Of a stretch of DNA of 64,000 nucleotides, positions 41,091 through 50,109 are shown one piece after another. Source of the stretch: Cacconaster sp964598495 (GTDB lineage Bacteria; Bacteroidota; Bacteroidia; Bacteroidales; UBA932). Under the pieces are notes generated by a model that was not told where the DNA came from, ran no database searches, and was given only the letters and a program-made list of their open reading frames with translations. The stretch's first letter is position 1. The number at the start of each line of letters is the position of its first letter. The DNA lies in NCBI GenBank assembly GCA_964598495.1, contig CAZRBY010000001.1, positions 1 to 64,000 on the forward strand, read 5' to 3'. The translations under genes and the position numbers were made by a program.

Positions 41091-42920
41091 ATGGATATAA
41101 CAAAAGTAATCAATAAATCGGACATAATGAAAGTCATTAAGATGAAGGGTCCGATTGGTTGGGTTGTGTCAACGCTGGCTATGTACCTTCTGGGATTCAA
41201 TAAGGTTAATCGTAGTTTTTACAGATGCAGACACCTTTCCGGCCATGATTTTTCCGAAGCCATTCTTAAAGATATAGGCATCTCCTGCGATGTAAATTCC
41301 GCACAACTGGATTACCTGCCACTTGAGGGGCCATTCATTACCATTTCCAACCATCATTTCGGCGGAGCCGACGGACTGCTGCTGAGCTCGATTGTGGGAG
41401 CAATTCGTCCCGATCTAAAGATTCTCACCAACTTTCTCCTCTCAATGATTCCCACAATGAAGGAGAGTTTTCTACCGGTAAATCCATTCTCCGATTCCAC
41501 CAGCAAACGCAAAAGTATTGCCGGCATCAGGATGGCAATGGAACACATGGAAAAGGGAGGCTGCCTGGGTCTTTTCCCAGCAGGTGAAGTCGCCACTATC
41601 CAGAAAGGAGAGAATCGTACTTCGCTTAAAAGCGGCAGAGTGGTGGAAGATATCCCCTGGCCGTCCAATATGGTTAAGCTAATAAAAAACGCCAATGTAC
41701 CGGTAATCCCAATCTACTTTGAAGGGGAAAACAGCCGTTGGTTTCACTTCCTTGGCAGGATACACCCGATGCTTAGGACCCTATCCTTGGCCAACCAACT
41801 CTTCAAAAAGCGAGGAAAGACCATACCCATACGCATAGGCTGGCCCATTTTCCCTTCGGAAATCGCCGACTTTGACAATCTTGAAGACCTTGGACAACAC
41901 CTACGCAGCAGAGTATATGCTCTACAAGTGGATTTTGCGGATCCAAACAAGGAGAACAAAATGGAGCATGTCGCCCCGATTGCCCTTCCCAAAGACCGCA
42001 AGGCGATACTTAAGGAGCTATCCCGCATAAAGGATAAAAAACTCTATCAAACGGCCCAATACCACTGTTTCCTGGCGGACTACGATGATATTCCAAATCT
42101 GATCCACGAGATTGGCCGTAGACGCGAAGAGGCCTTCAGAGCCAGTGGAGAGGGTACCAATACCGCTCTCGATATAGACTGCTTTGACCAATACTTCAAA
42201 CATTTGATCCTATGGGACTCCTCCCAGAAAAAAATAGCGGGTGCCTATCGCCTAGGCATCGGAGAGGAGATATTTGAAAAGCACGGCGGTATCGGCGGGT
42301 TCTACTCGTCCAGCCTTTTCGTCTACAAAGATGAGTTCGAACCTATTCTGCGCAAGACCATAGAATTGGGGAGAAGTTTTGTCTGTGTTGAATACCAGAA
42401 AGAAGCACTACCCCTGATGCTGCTCATAAAGGGACTTATGCACTCTTTGATGCTCTATCCACATGCGGAGTACTTCATTGGTCCCGTAAGCATATCCAAC
42501 TCCTATCCGAGATTTTTCCAGAGTCTGATGTTCTATTATCTCAGTGAGCAATGCAGCACTGACTTCGGACGTGACCTGGTATCACCACGCAGACCATTCG
42601 TGCCCGACTATCTCAAGACTAATCCGGATCATCTGCTGATGGGAAAGATGGGCACCCTCGAGAAATTTGACAAATATCTGATGCGCCTTTCCGACAACAG
42701 GTATCGTATGCCAACCCTTGTCAAGAAATATGTCAAAATCAACTCCCGGATCATCTGTTTTAATGTTGACCCGCTATTCAACTACTGTCTGGACGGACTT
42801 GTGCTGCTAAAAATCGAAGATTTTCCCAAACAGGAACTTCTGATGATGACAAGGGATATCGAGAATCCTTTCGAGCGTGAAAAGATATTTAACCGTTTCG
42901 GCTATTCACTCAAGGAGTAG
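41091..42920 (+). CDS. Fused O-acyltransferase/N-acyltransferase, aminolipid synthesis (OlsF/GlsBA-like)
   Basis: 609 residues from ATG 41091. The N-terminal half is a PlsC-type acyltransferase with NHHFGGAD (H-x4-D) and FPAGEV. The C-terminal half (from about residue 310) is a GNAT-like N-acyltransferase of the ornithine/glycine-lipid type (LGIGEEIFEKHGGIGGFYSSS; LELGRSFVCVEYQ-like ELGRSFVCVEYQ; YFIGPVSIS). Fused enzymes of this order (OlsF) make ornithine lipids, and the separate Bacteroides homologues GlsB and GlsA make glycine lipids. Amino-acid headgroup here is not determinable from sequence. Confidence 0.85.
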   Translation: MDITKVINKSDIMKVIKMKGPIGWVVSTLAMYLLGFNKVNRSFYRCRHLSGHDFSEAILKDIGISCDVNSAQLDYLPLEGPFITISNHHFGGADGLLLSSIVGAIRPDLKILTNFLLSMIPTMKESFLPVNPFSDSTSKRKSIAGIRMAMEHMEKGGCLGLFPAGEVATIQKGENRTSLKSGRVVEDIPWPSNMVKLIKNANVPVIPIYFEGENSRWFHFLGRIHPMLRTLSLANQLFKKRGKTIPIRIGWPIFPSEIADFDNLEDLGQHLRSRVYALQVDFADPNKENKMEHVAPIALPKDRKAILKELSRIKDKKLYQTAQYHCFLADYDDIPNLIHEIGRRREEAFRASGEGTNTALDIDCFDQYFKHLILWDSSQKKIAGAYRLGIGEEIFEKHGGIGGFYSSSLFVYKDEFEPILRKTIELGRSFVCVEYQKEALPLMLLIKGLMHSLMLYPHAEYFIGPVSISNSYPRFFQSLMFYYLSEQCSTDFGRDLVSPRRPFVPDYLKTNPDHLLMGKMGTLEKFDKYLMRLSDNRYRMPTLVKKYVKINSRIICFNVDPLFNYCLDGLVLLKIEDFPKQELLMMTRDIENPFEREKIFNRFGYSLKE

Positions 42921-42937
42921 AAGATAGTCACTCTTTT

Positions 42938-43162
42938 TTAAGGAACTGGGTCATAACCGGAACCGCCCCATGGGTGGCAACGCAGAATGCGTTTTACTGC
43001 AAGATATGTCCCTTTGAAAATTCCATGTTTTTGTAAGGCCTCCATGGCATAGACCGAGCAGGTTGGAGTATACCTGCAGGCATTGCCGAGATATGGAGAG
43101 ATGAAAAACTTATAAAACTTCAGCAGCATCAGTAGCGGGAAGATCACCGCTTTGCGTGCCAT
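42938..43162 (-). CDS. yidD: Membrane protein insertion efficiency factor YidD
   Basis: 74 residues from ATG 43162; a start at 43213 is also in frame. LLKFYKFFISPYLGNACRYTPTCSVYAMEAL and RCHPWGGSGYDPVP are the YidD signature. It overlaps the end of rnpA by 53 nt. The usual neighbour pair rnpA-yidD is conserved. Confidence 0.95.
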   Translation of the reverse strand: MARKAVIFPLLMLLKFYKFFISPYLGNACRYTPTCSVYAMEALQKHGIFKGTYLAVKRILRCHPWGGSGYDPVP

Positions 43163-43511
43163 TGTCAACAATTTTGGCCAAAATCTCTCCCATTTTTGAG
43201 AAAATGGAGCCATAATCCTTTATATCTTTTGCCACATAAACAAACATCAAATCGCAGAACGGCTCTCCTCCCAAAAGGTGTTTCAGGTGCCTGTAAGACT
43301 CACGCATCCTCCTTTTAAGTAGGTTGCGCGCCACGGCACGCCTAAAAGACTTTTTGGGCACGGAAAAGAGTGCGCGATGACATTCCGACCCGGTGTTTTT
43401 TCTATATATAACTCTTAAGGGGTATCTGAACACGACATCCCCGCTTTCTAAAAGAGCATCTATGTCTTTTTTCAAGCAGACCCTCTCGCGTTTTGGAAAC
43501 CCGAAATCCAT
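43110..43511 (-). CDS. rnpA: Ribonuclease P protein component
   Basis: 133 residues. RNLLKRRMRESYRHL is the RNR-type motif, with SVPKKSFRRAVARN just before. Protein cofactor of RNase P in tRNA 5' maturation. Directly after hemD (1 nt boundary at 43511/43512). Confidence 0.95.
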   Translation of the reverse strand: MDFGFPKRERVCLKKDIDALLESGDVVFRYPLRVIYRKNTGSECHRALFSVPKKSFRRAVARNLLKRRMRESYRHLKHLLGGEPFCDLMFVYVAKDIKDYGSIFSKMGEILAKIVDNGTQSGDLPATDAAEVL

Positions 43512-44252
43512 CTAATGTAACTTTTCAAAATAATTGAGCAAAGCCTTCGCAATCGAAGGAGCCTCAGGAGTAGGAGCCTCTATCTCAGTCTTGAGCTTTG
43601 CATCCTTCATGGCTTTGGCGGTAGTTGAGCCGTAGGTGGCAAAGAGAAGTGAGCCTTGTCTGAATTCAGGGTAACTTTCGAAAAGAGACTTAACATCTGA
43701 AGGGCTGTAGAATACCACCATCTGATATTTGTCCAGATCCAGTGACCTAAGGTCGGAGCTTACCGTCTTTACAAAAACCGCACTGCCATGTTTGAGTTTT
43801 GCTTTGGTAAAGAGCTTTTTTACATCGGGACGGAGTCCGTCTGTGCATGCAATCAGGAAATTTTCTCCTTTATGCTTTGCTCCGATGTTGTCCACCATTG
43901 ATGATAATGTACCGCTACCGAAAAATATTTTTCTCTTTCGATAAACAATGTAGGTCTGGAGGTATTGTGCAATCAACTCGGATTGGCAAAAATATTTCAT
44001 TGTCTCGGGTACGGTCACTCTGGTCTCTTCACATATTCTGAAAAAAGCGTCAATGGCAATTTTAGAGGTAAACACTATGGCTGTGTAGTCAAGAATGTTG
44101 ACCTTACTGGCTCTGAACTCGCGAGCTGTAACGCCTTCAACGGTAAAAAAGGGATGAAAGTCCACATTTACACCATATTTTGAGATAAGCTCCGCATATG
44201 GTGAAGAGTTAGTGGGAGCAGGTTGCGAGATTAGGATGTTCTTAATTGTCAT
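43512..44252 (-). CDS. hemD: Uroporphyrinogen-III synthase (HemD-like)
   Basis: 246 residues. Weakly conserved HemD fold: KNILISQPAPTNSSPYAELISKYG, YTAIVFTSKIAIDAFF, and the C-terminal MVVFYSPSDVKSLFES. The position between DUF4271 and rnpA matches the usual Bacteroidota order. It closes the tetrapyrrole ring in heme/cobamide synthesis. Confidence 0.85.
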   Translation of the reverse strand: MTIKNILISQPAPTNSSPYAELISKYGVNVDFHPFFTVEGVTAREFRASKVNILDYTAIVFTSKIAIDAFFRICEETRVTVPETMKYFCQSELIAQYLQTYIVYRKRKIFFGSGTLSSMVDNIGAKHKGENFLIACTDGLRPDVKKLFTKAKLKHGSAVFVKTVSSDLRSLDLDKYQMVVFYSPSDVKSLFESYPEFRQGSLLFATYGSTTAKAMKDAKLKTEIEAPTPEAPSIAKALLNYFEKLH

Positions 44253-44255
44253 ATA

Positions 44256-44960
44256 TCAAAACCTTATTGCAATGTCTGCCAAAAGGATGACAGGCAGCAA
44301 TTCCAAACCGCAAAGATACAAAAAGCCTAAAAAATGCGAAAATCCTGCTGAAATAAATATTCCGACACACTTGACTAAGTAGAGAAGATACCATACAAGA
44401 AATATCACTCCCAGACATATCAGGACCACAATATGTCCCATATCGGGGAAAATACGCAACATCACGGGTACCGGTATTGAAGTCAGCGTCACCATTATCA
44501 CTGCTGCAAAATTTAGGCGATATACAATCTGCACAACCTCCTTTTTGCCCCAAAGCCACGCCATTATCAGAAAAGAGATTTGCTTTAAGAGGAAAAACCC
44601 GGCAAAAGCGGCCATGGTGAGCAAAAAACCGTGTGCTGCCGATCCGGACCTGAATAGAATGAAACTGAGTAGGGGTATGCAGATGAGAAATGTTATCCGT
44701 ATCGAGACAATGTTGTAATTTTCATTGAATACTTCACGGATCTTCCGTTTATCAGTCAAAACCAAAAATGAGCAAAAAGCCGCATTGATTACCCTGCGAT
44801 TGAATATTATGAAAATAATAAGCAGTGATGCTATAACGATAGTGAAGAGAATATCATTCTCCAGCGGCTCTATTGGCATAGCAGAAGGGCTGTTCGCCAA
44901 CGAGAGACGGCTCCCTTGCCAACAATCGTCAATGCTCCGTATGGTATCCCGAATCATCAT
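44256..44960 (-). CDS. DUF4271 membrane protein
   Basis: 234 residues with about six hydrophobic segments after an N-terminal extension (ILFTIVIASLLIIFIIF, then FLICIPLLSFILF, and others). DUF4271 proteins are Bacteroidota-specific, and the location beside hemD supports the call. Function unknown. Overlaps the SUI1 gene by 1 nt. Confidence 0.8.
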   Translation of the reverse strand: MMIRDTIRSIDDCWQGSRLSLANSPSAMPIEPLENDILFTIVIASLLIIFIIFNRRVINAAFCSFLVLTDKRKIREVFNENYNIVSIRITFLICIPLLSFILFRSGSAAHGFLLTMAAFAGFFLLKQISFLIMAWLWGKKEVVQIVYRLNFAAVIMVTLTSIPVPVMLRIFPDMGHIVVLICLGVIFLVWYLLYLVKCVGIFISAGFSHFLGFLYLCGLELLPVILLADIAIRF

Positions 44961-45307
44961 CAGTTGCCCCTTTTGGCATTATAACCCATTGACTGAAGCA
45001 GAGCGACCACTCTGTCGCGAAAATCTCCCTGAATTATTATTTCACCCTCTTTTACAGAGCCTCCCACACCGCATTTGGTCTTCAGAGTTTTGCCCAGCGA
45101 GGCCAGATCCTCTTCACTTCCGACAAACCCTTTGATGAGGGTAACCTGCTTGCCGCCTCGATTGCGGCGATCGATTGAGACTATCAGCCTTTGTTGTCCT
45201 GCAGGAAGGGTCTGCACCGCAGCATCATCTCGATCGGTATCATATTTGAAGTCGGGATTAGTTGAAAAAACTACACCCAGTCTACTTTTCCAGTCGTTAC
45301 CCGCCAT
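44960..45307 (-). CDS. SUI1/eIF1-family translation factor (YciH-like)
   Basis: 115 residues. DRRNRGGKQVTLIKGF, CGVGGSVKEGEIIIQGDFRDRV is the SUI1 core. Bacterial YciH-type proteins resemble eIF1 and influence start-site fidelity. Confidence 0.92.
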   Translation of the reverse strand: MAGNDWKSRLGVVFSTNPDFKYDTDRDDAAVQTLPAGQQRLIVSIDRRNRGGKQVTLIKGFVGSEEDLASLGKTLKTKCGVGGSVKEGEIIIQGDFRDRVVALLQSMGYNAKRGN

Positions 45308-45319
45308 AGTTGCCCATTT

Positions 45320-45353
45320 TTTGCAAAGGTAGTCATAAATATTTTTAACTTTG
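45320..45353. promoter_or_regulatory. Overlapping divergent promoters (SUI1 gene and DUF2723 gene)
   Basis: Minus-strand TACCTTTG (45324-45331) serves the SUI1 gene. Plus-strand TTTG (45320-45323), 22 nt, TAACTTTG (45346-45353) serves the DUF2723 gene. The plus -33 abuts the minus -7, so the two polymerases would compete. Confidence 0.6.
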
Positions 45354-45390
45354 TTGTTTGTATAAAAGTATATAGATTATAACAGATATT

Positions 45391-48300
45391 ATGAATTCCA
45401 AGAAATTCACCTTTTACAACAGGATCATCGCCTCATTAGTTTTGCTGGTTGCGGGCTTTGTTTATCTCATGACCATCGAACCTACCACAAGTTTTTGGGA
45501 TTGCGGCGAGTTTATCGCATCTTCATACAAACTTGAAGTCGGACACCCTCCCGGAAACCCGGTTTTTCAGCTTTTCGCCCGATTTTTCACGATGTTTGTC
45601 GACAACACGCACGCTGCGGCAGCAGTAAATGCAATGAGCGCAATTTGTTCGGCATTCACCATATTTTTCCTCTATCTGACGATAGTCCATCTGGGAAGGC
45701 GACTCAATGAGAAGAGTGGCAGAGGCATGACAATGGCTAATGCCATCGCTATCTACGGTGCCGGTGCGGTGGGAGCTCTCGCATATTGCTTTTCCGATAC
45801 CTTCTGGTTTTCGGCAGTCGAGGCTGAAGTGTATGCTATGTCATCTCTCTTCACGGCAGTCGTTTTCTGGGCAATTCTCAAGTGGGAGGAAGAGGCTGAC
45901 AGCAAATATGCCAACCGATGGATTATCCTGATATCATTTCTGATGGGGCTCTCCATAGGAGTACATCTGTTAAACCTTCTGGCAATTCCTGCCATAACTT
46001 TCATTATTTATTACAAAAAATCGAAGAAAGTCAACTGGAAAAGCGGTATCGGGATGCTTCTTCTCTCCGGTGCAATCATTTTGGCTATAATGATCGGGGT
46101 TGTACAGTATCTGCCGAGAATTGCCGGTTTCGTTGACAGGATTTTTGTAAACGGTTTCGGTGCTCCTTTCAATTTGGGCGCAGTGACTTTCCTGGTACTG
46201 CTTTTTGTAGCTTGTTTCTTGGGAATGTATTGGCTTAGAAAAAAGGAGAAAGCAATTTTACACACGGTCGTACTCTGCTTTACCACCATTCTTATCGGTT
46301 ATTCGACCTTCGCCGTTGTGGTGATCCGCGCAAGCGCAAATACCCCTACCAACGAGTACCAGCCCGATAACCCCTATACCCTTGTGAGATATCTCAGCCG
46401 TGAGCAATACGGCAGCAATCCCATTATTTACGGACAAGCTTACACATCTCCTTACGATGCCAAGATGGTGAATTATTACACCCCGCTGGACGGTCGTTAC
46501 TATAAAGCGGAAAACATCGAAGTGGTGTTTCCTTCGGAGGGGAAAATGTTCTTCCCGAGAATGTGGAATGCAACTGATAAAAAATATGTTGCATTATACG
46601 ACACATATGCAAAGGTTAAGAAGAACCGCACGATAACCGTCAGAGGAGAGAGGAAGGTAATTCAGATGCCCAAATTCAAGGACAATCTGAGGTTTTTCTT
46701 CGATTACCAGCTCAATTACATGTATTTCCGCTACTTTATGTGGAATTTTGCCGGAAGACAGAATGATTTCCACGGACAAGAGCCATCCGACCTTATTTCG
46801 GGCAACTGGGAAAGCGGTATCGGATTTATTGACAAAATACGTCTGGGAGATCAATCCGAGGCTCCGGATATTCTAAAGAATAATAACGCCAAGAACCATT
46901 ACTATTTCCTTCCTCTGATTTTGGGTCTGATAGGATTCTTCTTCCAGCTGCGAAAAGATCAACGTAACTGCTGGGTCGTCTCGTTGCTTTTCCTCCTCAC
47001 GGGAATAGCTATAGTGGTATACCTCAACCAACCTCCTTTCCAAGTTCGTGAACGTGACTATGCCTATGCGGGTTCTTTCTATGTCTTCACAATTTGGATA
47101 GGTCTGGCAGTATTGGCGATTCAGAGTTGGATTGAAAAACTCCACAAAAAGGAAAAGGATGGCGCGGCGATAGCAGGTGCAGGAGTGGCAACGGCTCTCT
47201 GCCTCTCCGTAACCATATTGATGGGTTGCGAAAACTGGGATGACCACGACCGCAGCGGACGCTATACGGCAAATGAATGGGGATATAATTTCCTTGCCGG
47301 TACCGATCCCAATGCTATCTTGATCACCTATGGCGACAATGACACCTTCCCTCTCTGGTATCAACAGGAGGTGGAGGGAGAGCGTACGGATGTACGCATA
47401 GTCAACACATCGCTCCTCGGAACCGACTGGTACATTGACCAGATGCAGCGCAGACAATATGAGTCCGAGCCTCTTAAAATCACCATCCCGAGAATCCAAT
47501 ACCTTTATGGTACAAATGACTATCCTTATGTAATCGACGCTTTTGAGAGGCCTATCCTAGCCTCGCAAGCAATAGATATTTTCCGCAATCCAAAGTATAA
47601 ACTCTCAGACGGGAAGAGTGATTTCCTACCCGCCAAACAATTATTGATTCCCGTCAACAAAGAGAATGTCAAGAAGTATGGGATTGTGGCTGAAAAGGAT
47701 TATGACAAGATCGTAGACACGGTTGTGCTCAATATTAACGCCGACAGGATAGGCAAGACCTCTCTCATAATCCTCGACTTCCTCTCGACTTACGAATGGG
47801 ACAGACCTGTCTATTGCGTCACAAGCGGAACCGATCTGAATCTGGGCATTGAAAATTGGCTCCAGGTCGATGGTATGGTCAACAAATTTGTACCCATCCA
47901 CACCCCCAACATGCGTGAGAATCCTCAGATTGATGAGGATAAGATGTATAAGATACTTACTGAAACATACAGATTTGATTCGCTCAAAGACACTACTATC
48001 CACGTGGATTACCAGAATATCTATTCATTTATGGCCGTGCAACCGAATAGGGAAATGTTTGCCGAGGTTTCAAATAAATTCATACGGAGAGGTGAGATTG
48101 AAAAGGCCGAAACATTGCTGGATATGGCCATAAATATCATGCCCAGGAAGAATTTCCCCTACAACATCTCGTTTTTGCACTCCATGAATGAGTATTCGAT
48201 CATGGATATGATGGAACAATACCTCTCCATAGGCAAAAACGAAAAGGCAAAAGCGCTCGCCGAACAGTTTGTGGAAGAAACTATCCGGATGGTCAGATTC

Positions 48301-48447
48301 TTTGCCACACCTTACGGCAATGCATCGCTCTCGAATAGAGAGCTGGACACAAATGTGACTCTGCTCTATTATGTGGTAAACATTTTTGATCGCTATGGTG
48401 AGAAAGAATATGCCAATTCGATCAAACGCCGGATGACCGAAATGTAA
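45391..48447 (+). CDS. DUF2723 membrane protein (TMEM260-type glycosyltransferase-like)
   Basis: 1018 residues. The N-terminal half has about ten membrane segments with the family motif EPTTSFWDCGEFIASSYKLEVGHPPGNP (residues about 30-57). The middle contains the periplasmic GC-x-NWDDHDRSGRYTANEWGYNFL region, and the C-terminal part is helical. DUF2723 proteins resemble protein O-mannosyltransferases (the eukaryotic homologue TMEM260 mannosylates receptor domains). In Bacteroidota they may glycosylate exported proteins. The substrate is not known here. Confidence 0.85.
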   Translation: MNSKKFTFYNRIIASLVLLVAGFVYLMTIEPTTSFWDCGEFIASSYKLEVGHPPGNPVFQLFARFFTMFVDNTHAAAAVNAMSAICSAFTIFFLYLTIVHLGRRLNEKSGRGMTMANAIAIYGAGAVGALAYCFSDTFWFSAVEAEVYAMSSLFTAVVFWAILKWEEEADSKYANRWIILISFLMGLSIGVHLLNLLAIPAITFIIYYKKSKKVNWKSGIGMLLLSGAIILAIMIGVVQYLPRIAGFVDRIFVNGFGAPFNLGAVTFLVLLFVACFLGMYWLRKKEKAILHTVVLCFTTILIGYSTFAVVVIRASANTPTNEYQPDNPYTLVRYLSREQYGSNPIIYGQAYTSPYDAKMVNYYTPLDGRYYKAENIEVVFPSEGKMFFPRMWNATDKKYVALYDTYAKVKKNRTITVRGERKVIQMPKFKDNLRFFFDYQLNYMYFRYFMWNFAGRQNDFHGQEPSDLISGNWESGIGFIDKIRLGDQSEAPDILKNNNAKNHYYFLPLILGLIGFFFQLRKDQRNCWVVSLLFLLTGIAIVVYLNQPPFQVRERDYAYAGSFYVFTIWIGLAVLAIQSWIEKLHKKEKDGAAIAGAGVATALCLSVTILMGCENWDDHDRSGRYTANEWGYNFLAGTDPNAILITYGDNDTFPLWYQQEVEGERTDVRIVNTSLLGTDWYIDQMQRRQYESEPLKITIPRIQYLYGTNDYPYVIDAFERPILASQAIDIFRNPKYKLSDGKSDFLPAKQLLIPVNKENVKKYGIVAEKDYDKIVDTVVLNINADRIGKTSLIILDFLSTYEWDRPVYCVTSGTDLNLGIENWLQVDGMVNKFVPIHTPNMRENPQIDEDKMYKILTETYRFDSLKDTTIHVDYQNIYSFMAVQPNREMFAEVSNKFIRRGEIEKAETLLDMAINIMPRKNFPYNISFLHSMNEYSIMDMMEQYLSIGKNEKAKALAEQFVEETIRMVRFFATPYGNASLSNRELDTNVTLLYYVVNIFDRYGEKEYANSIKRRMTEM

Positions 48448-48490
48448 TGGTACGTTCTGATTATGGAGTATCGAATGTCGAGCCTATGAA

Positions 48491-48526
48491 CAAAGCCCCG
48501 AAAGTTTTTATACTTTCGGGGCTTTG
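48491..48526. terminator. Bidirectional intrinsic terminator
   Basis: A perfect 15-bp stem (48491-48505 / 48512-48526) with a 6-nt loop, in the convergent gap between the DUF2723 gene and tnaA. T-runs follow only weakly on either side. Heptamer array D begins 10 nt further on. Confidence 0.8.
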
Positions 48527-48535
48527 TTGTCGCTG

Positions 48536-48634
48536 TTGGCCGTTAGCCATTGGCTGTTGGCTACTCGGAACTCATGACCTCAACACGTAACCTGGAACCC
48601 GCACCGCGCAACTCGCACTGCTACACACTACTTC
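48536..48634 (-). repeat. Degenerate 7-nt tandem repeat array D
   Basis: Units on the + strand: ttggccg, ttagcca, ttggctg, ttggcta, ctcggaa, ctcatga, then after one extra nt ctcaaca, cgtaacc, tggaacc, cgcaccg, cgcaact, cgcactg, ctacaca, ctacttc. It begins with TTRGCYR units as in array C and ends with CTACACA-type units as in array A. It overlaps the tnaA stop codon (48628-48630). Confidence 0.75.
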
Positions 48635-50007
48635 GCTTTCTCGAGTTCCACGGTAAAATGCCTCATGATCGGCAATTCTTTCGTTATGACATAACCTCGG
48701 GTTATGCTTTCTCTACGGTCATACACATTTTTGAGAGCGGCGGCTATGTAGTCCATATGATTGTTGGTATAGACACGGCGGGGTATTGCAAGACGTAGCA
48801 GCTCGAGTGCCGGATAGCGATTTTCTTTGGTTTCGGGATCACGGTCCGCCAGAAGCGCTCCTATCTCAACACCGCGTATACCTGCTTCCAAGTAGAGCTC
48901 AATACCGAGTGTCTGGGCTATAAACTCCTCTTTGGGAACCTTTGTGAGGATCTTTTTGGCGTCTACGAAAATGGCATGTCCGCCTGCAGGCCTTTGATAA
49001 GGAATGCCGTACTCTTCAAGTTTTTTGCCAAGATACTCCACCTGCTTGATACGTGTCTCGAGATAGTCAAACTCGGTACCTTCACGCAATCCCTGTGCAA
49101 GCGCATTCATATCCCTGCCGGCCTGTCCGCCGTACGTGAGATAACCTTCGTTCATGATGCAGTACATGTGGCATTTCTGCATATCCTCTTCAGCCCTGAA
49201 TGCCACGAAGCCGCCTATATTGACGATAGCATCCTTCTTGGATGACATCGTCATCATATCTGCGTATGAAAACAATTCGCGGGTTATCTCCCTTATCTCC
49301 TTATCCCGATAGCCCTCTTCGCGGGTTTTGATAAAATATGCATTCTCTGCAAAACGGGCTGAGTCAACCAGAAGTTTCACGCCATATTTTTTTGCCAGAG
49401 CGGCCACGCCTTTGACGTTAGCCATCGACACCGGCTGACCTCCGGCCGTATTGTTGGTCACTGTAAGCACGATTGCAGGAATCTTCTCCACGGGATTGCT
49501 CTTTAGGACATTCTCGAGCTTGTCAAGATCCATATTGCCCTTGAAGGGAATTTCAAGTTCGGTATCTTTGGCATCATCGATCGTACAATCAATTGCATGA
49601 GCCTTGCGGAATTCGATATGACCTTTTGTCGTATCGAAATGCGAATTGCCCGGAAGGATGTCTCCCTCTTTAATGATTGCCGAGAAAAGCACGTTTTCAG
49701 CCGCTCTGCCTTGATGTGTGGGAATAAAATACCTGAACCCCGTCACCTCCTCGATCGATTGTTTAAGGGCATAATAAGACCTTGCGCCGGCATAACTTTC
49801 ATCGCCTTCCATGATGGCTGCCCATTGTTTGTCACTCATCGCTCCCGTACCTGAATCTGTCAGCAGGTCGATGAATACATAGTCGCTCTTGAGGTTGAAG
49901 AGGTTGTATTTTGCCTCAGCAATCCACTTTTCTCTCTCTTCACGGGTGCTACGTTTGAGATTTTCAACTGTCTTTATCTTATAAGATTCTGCAAAAGGTA
50001 ACTTCAT
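48628..50007 (-). CDS. tnaA: Tryptophanase
   Basis: 459 residues. PLP Lys in MTMSSKKDAIVNIGGF; PTHQGRAAENVLF and SYGGQAGRDM-like TYGGQAGRDMNALAQGL loops. The GIRGVEIGALLADRDPET and NHMDYIAAAL regions match tryptophanase rather than tyrosine phenol-lyase. It cleaves tryptophan to indole, pyruvate and ammonia, giving indole signals and nitrogen. No leader peptide is seen upstream. Confidence 0.9.
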   Translation of the reverse strand: MKLPFAESYKIKTVENLKRSTREEREKWIAEAKYNLFNLKSDYVFIDLLTDSGTGAMSDKQWAAIMEGDESYAGARSYYALKQSIEEVTGFRYFIPTHQGRAAENVLFSAIIKEGDILPGNSHFDTTKGHIEFRKAHAIDCTIDDAKDTELEIPFKGNMDLDKLENVLKSNPVEKIPAIVLTVTNNTAGGQPVSMANVKGVAALAKKYGVKLLVDSARFAENAYFIKTREEGYRDKEIREITRELFSYADMMTMSSKKDAIVNIGGFVAFRAEEDMQKCHMYCIMNEGYLTYGGQAGRDMNALAQGLREGTEFDYLETRIKQVEYLGKKLEEYGIPYQRPAGGHAIFVDAKKILTKVPKEEFIAQTLGIELYLEAGIRGVEIGALLADRDPETKENRYPALELLRLAIPRRVYTNNHMDYIAAALKNVYDRRESITRGYVITKELPIMRHFTVELEKAK

Positions 50008-50035
50008 AATTACATTTTTTAAAGTTAAACGGTTG

Positions 50036-50043
50036 CAAAGTTA
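50036..50043 (-). promoter_or_regulatory. -7 promoter element of tnaA
   Basis: Minus-strand TAACTTTG (TAnnTTTG) 28 nt upstream of the tnaA start. No convincing -33 box at the usual spacing; the position overlaps the T-tract of the secDF terminator. Confidence 0.5.
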
Positions 50044-50044
50044 C

Positions 50045-50080
50045 AAAAAATAAGAGCAAACCGAAGATTTGCTCTTATTT
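50045..50080 (-). terminator. Intrinsic terminator of secDF
   Basis: A 13-bp stem (50048-50060 / 50068-50080) with a 7-nt loop followed on the minus strand by a T-run, 30 nt after the secDF stop. Confidence 0.88.
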
Positions 50081-50109
50081 GAAAGTAAAATTATTCTTCC
50101 GAAAGATTA

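Noticed and set aside
41030..41200. Longer uvrC N-terminus
   Set aside because: The extra residues overlap the divergent acyltransferase promoter and start, and do not fit UvrC.
48628..50007. Tyrosine phenol-lyase
   Set aside because: The VEIGALLADRDPET and NHMDYIA regions match tryptophanase rather than tyrosine phenol-lyase.
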